From: Mikania micrantha
Lineage: Eukaryota; Streptophyta; Magnoliopsida; Asterales; Asteraceae
Direction: 5' to 3'
Length of the DNA: 64,000 bases
Assembly: GCA_009363875.1 (NCBI GenBank)
Contig: CM018688.1
Span: forward strand, 53,917,001-53,981,000
In this document: positions 60,801 through 64,000 of the stretch, piece by piece
How the letters are laid out: every line of letters starts with the position of its first letter
How positions within the stretch are numbered: the first letter of the stretch is position 1
Notes under the pieces: model-generated
Databases searched by the model: none
Told to the model about the DNA's origin: nothing
Seen by the model: only the letters and a program-made list of their open reading frames with translations
Program-made: the position numbers and the translations under genes

Positions 60801-63019
60801 ATGGTACTAATAGCAAACTAGTTTCCTTTCTCATAGTAATCCCCACGTTAAATTATAACCAGTGGGGTCTTAGAGCAAATGCGGGAGATGCGACCGCACA
60901 AAGCCATTTTTTTATGAGCCTATTTTTGTTTTAAACATTTGATCCAATAACTCATTATAATCTAAAATTTAAGTCAAAAAAACAAATTAACTCACTTTAT
61001 ATTTAGTTACAAACTAATTATCACACGCACATATAGGGACCCATTTTTAGCATTCACACATGACACCTAATCTCTCAGAAACGGCCCTGATTATAACAGG
61101 TAATTTTGTATAAACATAATCAAGTATTAATTTTGGTTCAATCAAGTAAATCAAACTTTGTTTTGTTCCAATTTGATAACTTAAGTTTATTTTTATGTTT
61201 CAATCTTAGATATTTGACTTATATTACTTGTAAGCATAATTTTTTTATTTTTATTTTTTATTGCATGATGAGATGAAAATGACATGGATTTTGAAAAAAA
61301 AATCTCAATTTTTTTTTAAATTGCAAAATTTTAAAAAAAATTAAAAATATTAATTAATTACAAAAAAAAAAACACAAAACACCCAAATAGGTTTAAAATA
61401 CGTCTAAAAGTTTAAAACGAATTCTAAAATCATCTAAAAATTCACTTATTAATGCTGAACGAACCAAAATTATTTATTATCCAGGATTTTTATCTTGTAA
61501 TATAACATAAATTAAACTTAAGTTACCTAATTGAAACAAAACAAAGTTTTAATTATTTAATTGAAAAAAAATCAAAAGTTGATTATGTTTCTATAACATT
61601 TTTCCTATAATATAATAGCTAATTTTGACATAATTTAATCATTTTTTATGTTTTTAAGGTATAAAGAACTTGAAAGATGCATTAGCCCTATGCCAGAAGT
61701 AAGCACCCATGATGAAATCTCAGGTGGAGCTTTAGAAAAATGGCCAGAACGAGCAACAGTTGTTCCTCCTAGAATCAACAACAACTTTGTAAAGGGTATA
61801 ACAAAAGATATGTTTCAAAAGGATAATGAAATATGGAAAGAACGTGTGACATGTTACAAACGTATAGTTACTGCCATACCTCAAGGAAGATATCGTAACA
61901 TAATAGATATGAATGCTTATATTGGTGGATTTTCAGCAGCCTTGATGAAATATCCGGTGTGGGTCATGAATGTGGTTCCCGTTAATTTCCGACCCGACAC
62001 GTTAGGAGTGATCTATGAACGCGGGTTCATCGGGGTGTATCACGATTGGTGCGAGGCGTTCTCGACTTATCCAAGAACATATGATTTCATTCATGCAGGT
62101 GGTGTGTTCAGCATGTATCAAGATAGGTATACGAAAATTAATGATATTAGTATAGTTATTATCTTAGCATGATGATTATAATTACACGGGCGACCCGGGG
62201 GAGACGCAAACCCGACTTCCGTCCCGGGCCCAACAAGTTGTACATAACTAAAATGAACAATTTATAAACATATGATTTAATAGCTACAAAATGTAATTCC
62301 TTATTAAGTATAGGAAAGCTACTTTCATGCCCTTTAAACTAAGGGTGTTCATTGGTTCGATTTAATCGGTTTTCAATTTTTTTTCCTTATCTGAAAACCG
62401 AATCGAATTTAATTTGGGAAGTGGTTCGGTTGGGTTTTGGTTAATACCGAATAAACTAATTAAAACCAAATAAACCTGTTACGAACCGAATCCAACCAAA
62501 TAAACGTGTTAAAACTGAATTAATCGAATTTTATAAGTATTAATAAAATAATAAATTTGAATCTAAATTAGGTTTAATCGGTTAACCGAATAAGCCAAAT
62601 TAAAAAAAAATTGGAACCAAAAACCAAAATTCAAAATTATGTTTTTTCAGTTACGAATACGGTTCAGTTATCAATTTTTTAAACACACCTGCTTTAATAT
62701 TTGTATTGCTAGGGGCCTTTTTTTTCATGTCCGTCCCGGGCACCTCAATTCTCACGGCTGCCCCTAATTATAAATTATGATATTAATGTATTGATATTGA
62801 AGGTGTGATATAATGGATATTATGTTGGAAGTGGATCGAATCTTGCGGCCTGAAGGGACTGTAATATTTCGAGATGAGGTGAATGTGATAAGAAGCATTA
62901 GAAGTATAGCTAAACGTATGAGGTGGGATACCAAGACCGTTGACCAGGAAAGTCAACAACAAAATGGTGAAAAAATACTTGTTGCTTTCAAGAGATACTG
63001 GACTGGTGAAGCTAAGTAA
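57853..63019 (+). CDS. PMT-type methyltransferase (QUA2-like family), five exons
   Basis: This is a putative S-adenosylmethionine-dependent methyltransferase of the plant DUF248/Methyltransf_29 family. Members are type II Golgi membrane proteins linked to pectin methylation. Exons: 57,853-58,518; 58,645-58,855; 60,524-60,803; 61,659-62,126; 62,803-63,019. All introns are GT-AG, and the sum is 1,842 bases, 614 codons with the stop. Residues 21-40 (ATRILVVSGLFTFFYILGAW) form the membrane anchor. AIDTGCG at 216-222 is the SAM-binding loop. LPYPSRAFDMAHCARCLIPW, EVDRVLRPGGYWILSGPP, ALEKWPERATVVPPRI, IIDMNAYIGGF near 470, GVIYERGFIGVYHDWCEAFS and DRILRPEGTVIFRD follow in family order. I chose ATG 57,853 over the in-frame 57,832 because the N-terminus MAREPVGSPKYHLL fits relatives. 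No disabling change is seen. It is closest in style to Arabidopsis PMT17/PMT20, judged from memory. Confidence 0.92.
59161..59300 (+). pseudogene. Duplicated 3' part of PMT exon 2 inside intron 2
   Basis: From CCATACCCATCTCGAGC to AGTAAGTATG|GTAAGA this repeats the end of exon 2 (58,788-58,855) nearly perfectly, 376 bases downstream. The following intron bases are also repeated (CCAAACAACAAAATTC versus CAAACTACAAAATTTT, then GACCAGACCG). An AG precedes the copy (TTATTAAG) and a good donor follows, so it is exon-like. Splicing it in after exon 2 would shift the frame. The copy continues right of the MITE at 60,190 (GGACCGGCCGTTGG..., like 58,912). Confidence 0.85.
59325..60189. mobile_element. 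hAT MITE in PMT intron 2, 865 bp
   Basis: The inverted ends are TAGGGGTGTTCA on both sides. The 8-bp flanks are CCAGACCG (59,317-59,324) and CCGGACCG (60,190-60,197), one mismatch. Both halves are dense in ATTCGATTCGAAT motifs, around an AT-rich core. It sits within the downstream copy of the exon 2 duplication, so it inserted after, or at least into, that copy. Confidence 0.85.
62340..62691. mobile_element. Probable hAT MITE in PMT intron 4, 352 bp
   Basis: It starts TAAGGGTGTTCATTGGTTCG and ends AAACACACCTG. The flanks CTTTAAAC and CTTTAATA agree at six of eight positions. Subterminal GGTTCGGTT/AACCGAATC motifs occur on both sides. GC-rich patches outside it (GTCCCGGGC at about 62,200 and 62,733) may belong to an older surrounding element. 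Confidence 0.55.
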
Positions 63020-64000
63020 CGAGGAGCAAAATCACACCACATTGAAGTATTGAACTAAGAATGTAGATTTTGAGTTAAAAAAAAACATTTATTATTCATT
63101 TCTTTGTAGATGGATAGATAAATTATTAAGCAACCAAAAAACTTTCATTCTCTCAATTTTGTTTCATTTTAGTATATCACCATTCATTTGATAGCATTAG
63201 AGTGCATTTACTAGTAAACTAGTATTTCATTTCAAATAAATTTAGTCTTCATGTTTTCATATATTTTAAAATAATTAAACTGCTAAATGTAATGTAGCCT
63301 TAGAAAATTATGTGATTTGACCATCACTCGTTAGGGTAGGTATGGTTAGGTTATGGTTGGCTTTTGGCTTAGTTCAAACCTAAAACCGAAATTTTGACCT
63401 TTGGGTTTTTCTCTTTTTAAAACTTATTGTTGTTCGGGTTGTGATTCGATTTTTTCGGTTTTCCTACTCAACCCTAAAATTTTTATCCTGATAAAAAAAA
63501 CCAAAAATATTGTATTTGTATTAAATATATTTGAATTACAACACTATTTAACATTTAAAATTATAAACAAAAATCTTCAAATTTGGTAAAAGTTGTTTCT
63601 GTTTTTGTATCATAGGCAAAAATAATAAAATATATGATTTTTGTATTTTGGTATCATTCATTTAATTAATTTAAAACTCTCAACCATGTATAGCTTTTCG
63701 TATTAAGAACCAATAAAAATAAAATTATACGGTTTATAAATTATTGAATTTTTGAAAGGTAATAAATACATAAACATATTTTAGGTTTTTTCAGTTTTAT
63801 TTTAGGTGAAACCAAAACCAAACTACTACAAAATCAGTTTAATTCAGTCTTTATATTCAATAAAAGGCTGCATTAGTTAAAGTTGCATTAGATCTAATGT
63901 AACCTTTTTGTTACATAATTCGATTGTAAAACACAATACCCCACTTTTCTAATTCTGTTTTGCTAAAAGTTAAGCTTGTTAATTTTTACCCTAAACACCA
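63020..64000. other. 3' flank of the PMT gene
   Basis: The 3' UTR probably ends within the first 200-300 bases; AATAAATT-type signals are near 63,235. About 63,330-63,850 has GGTTATGGTTGG / CCAAAACCAAAC stretches that suggest another worn MITE, but no TSD was found. No further gene is seen. Confidence 0.35.

Noticed and set aside
1..64000. CRISPR arrays, operons or prokaryotic signals
   Set aside because: The tandem repeats present are degenerate LTR or transposon repeats; the gene structure is eukaryotic.

Overview
The window is nuclear DNA of a flowering plant. It has AT-rich intergenic sequence, introns with GT-AG borders, Ty1/copia and Ty3/gypsy retrotransposons, hAT and Helitron-like DNA elements, tRNA-derived SINEs, and fragments of plant gene families. 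The gypsy LTR families and the ARID-like gene relic fit an asterid, probably a daisy-family (Asteraceae) genome. That placement is inference from family resemblance only.

Layout. 1-4.5 kb: a gypsy gag fragment, an ARID-like pseudogene split by a 523-bp hAT-type element, a SINE, and a first-exon fragment of a glutamate receptor-like gene. 4,514-41,661: one minus-strand Ty1/copia element of about 6.3 kb, stretched to 37 kb by nested insertions. Most boundaries are fixed by a target-site duplication (TSD). The copia TSD is CCAAA. Its 3' LTR holds a 3.9-kb hAT transposon (TSD ACTATATT). Its 3' untranslated part holds a 3.5-kb solo LTR (A, TSD TCCAT). Its reverse transcriptase is split by a near-solo LTR (B, TSD ATAAC/GTAAC), which itself holds a complete 13.66-kb chromodomain gypsy element (C, TSD CCATT, 3,744-bp LTRs). 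Its 5' LTR holds a 2.1-kb solo LTR (D, TSD TGGTT), which holds a further 3.65-kb solo LTR (E, TSD TACGA).

41.7-57.8 kb: more relics. These are an LTR-PBS-gag fragment (G), a TRIM-like LTR, a 3.8-kb solo LTR (F, TSD AGGAT), a SINE, Helitron-like elements, a 641-bp hAT MITE (TSD TCAATAAA), a second TRIM-like LTR and a LINE-like tail. 57,853-63,019: the one host gene that looks intact, a five-exon PMT-type (QUA2-like) Golgi methyltransferase. The exons sum to exactly 614 codons including the stop. Intron 2 carries a tandem copy of the end of exon 2 and an 865-bp hAT MITE; intron 4 carries another likely MITE.

The most unusual features are the seven reconstructable insertions in one stack and structures shared by several otherwise different giant LTR families. 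The shared structures are dense GGTTCG arrays, a module around GGGCATA, and a splice-donor-like CAGGTGAG followed by a conserved CTCACCAAC hairpin and an acceptor-like CAGG. All coordinates and repeats were found by eye. Family names come from recognised motifs, with no database search.
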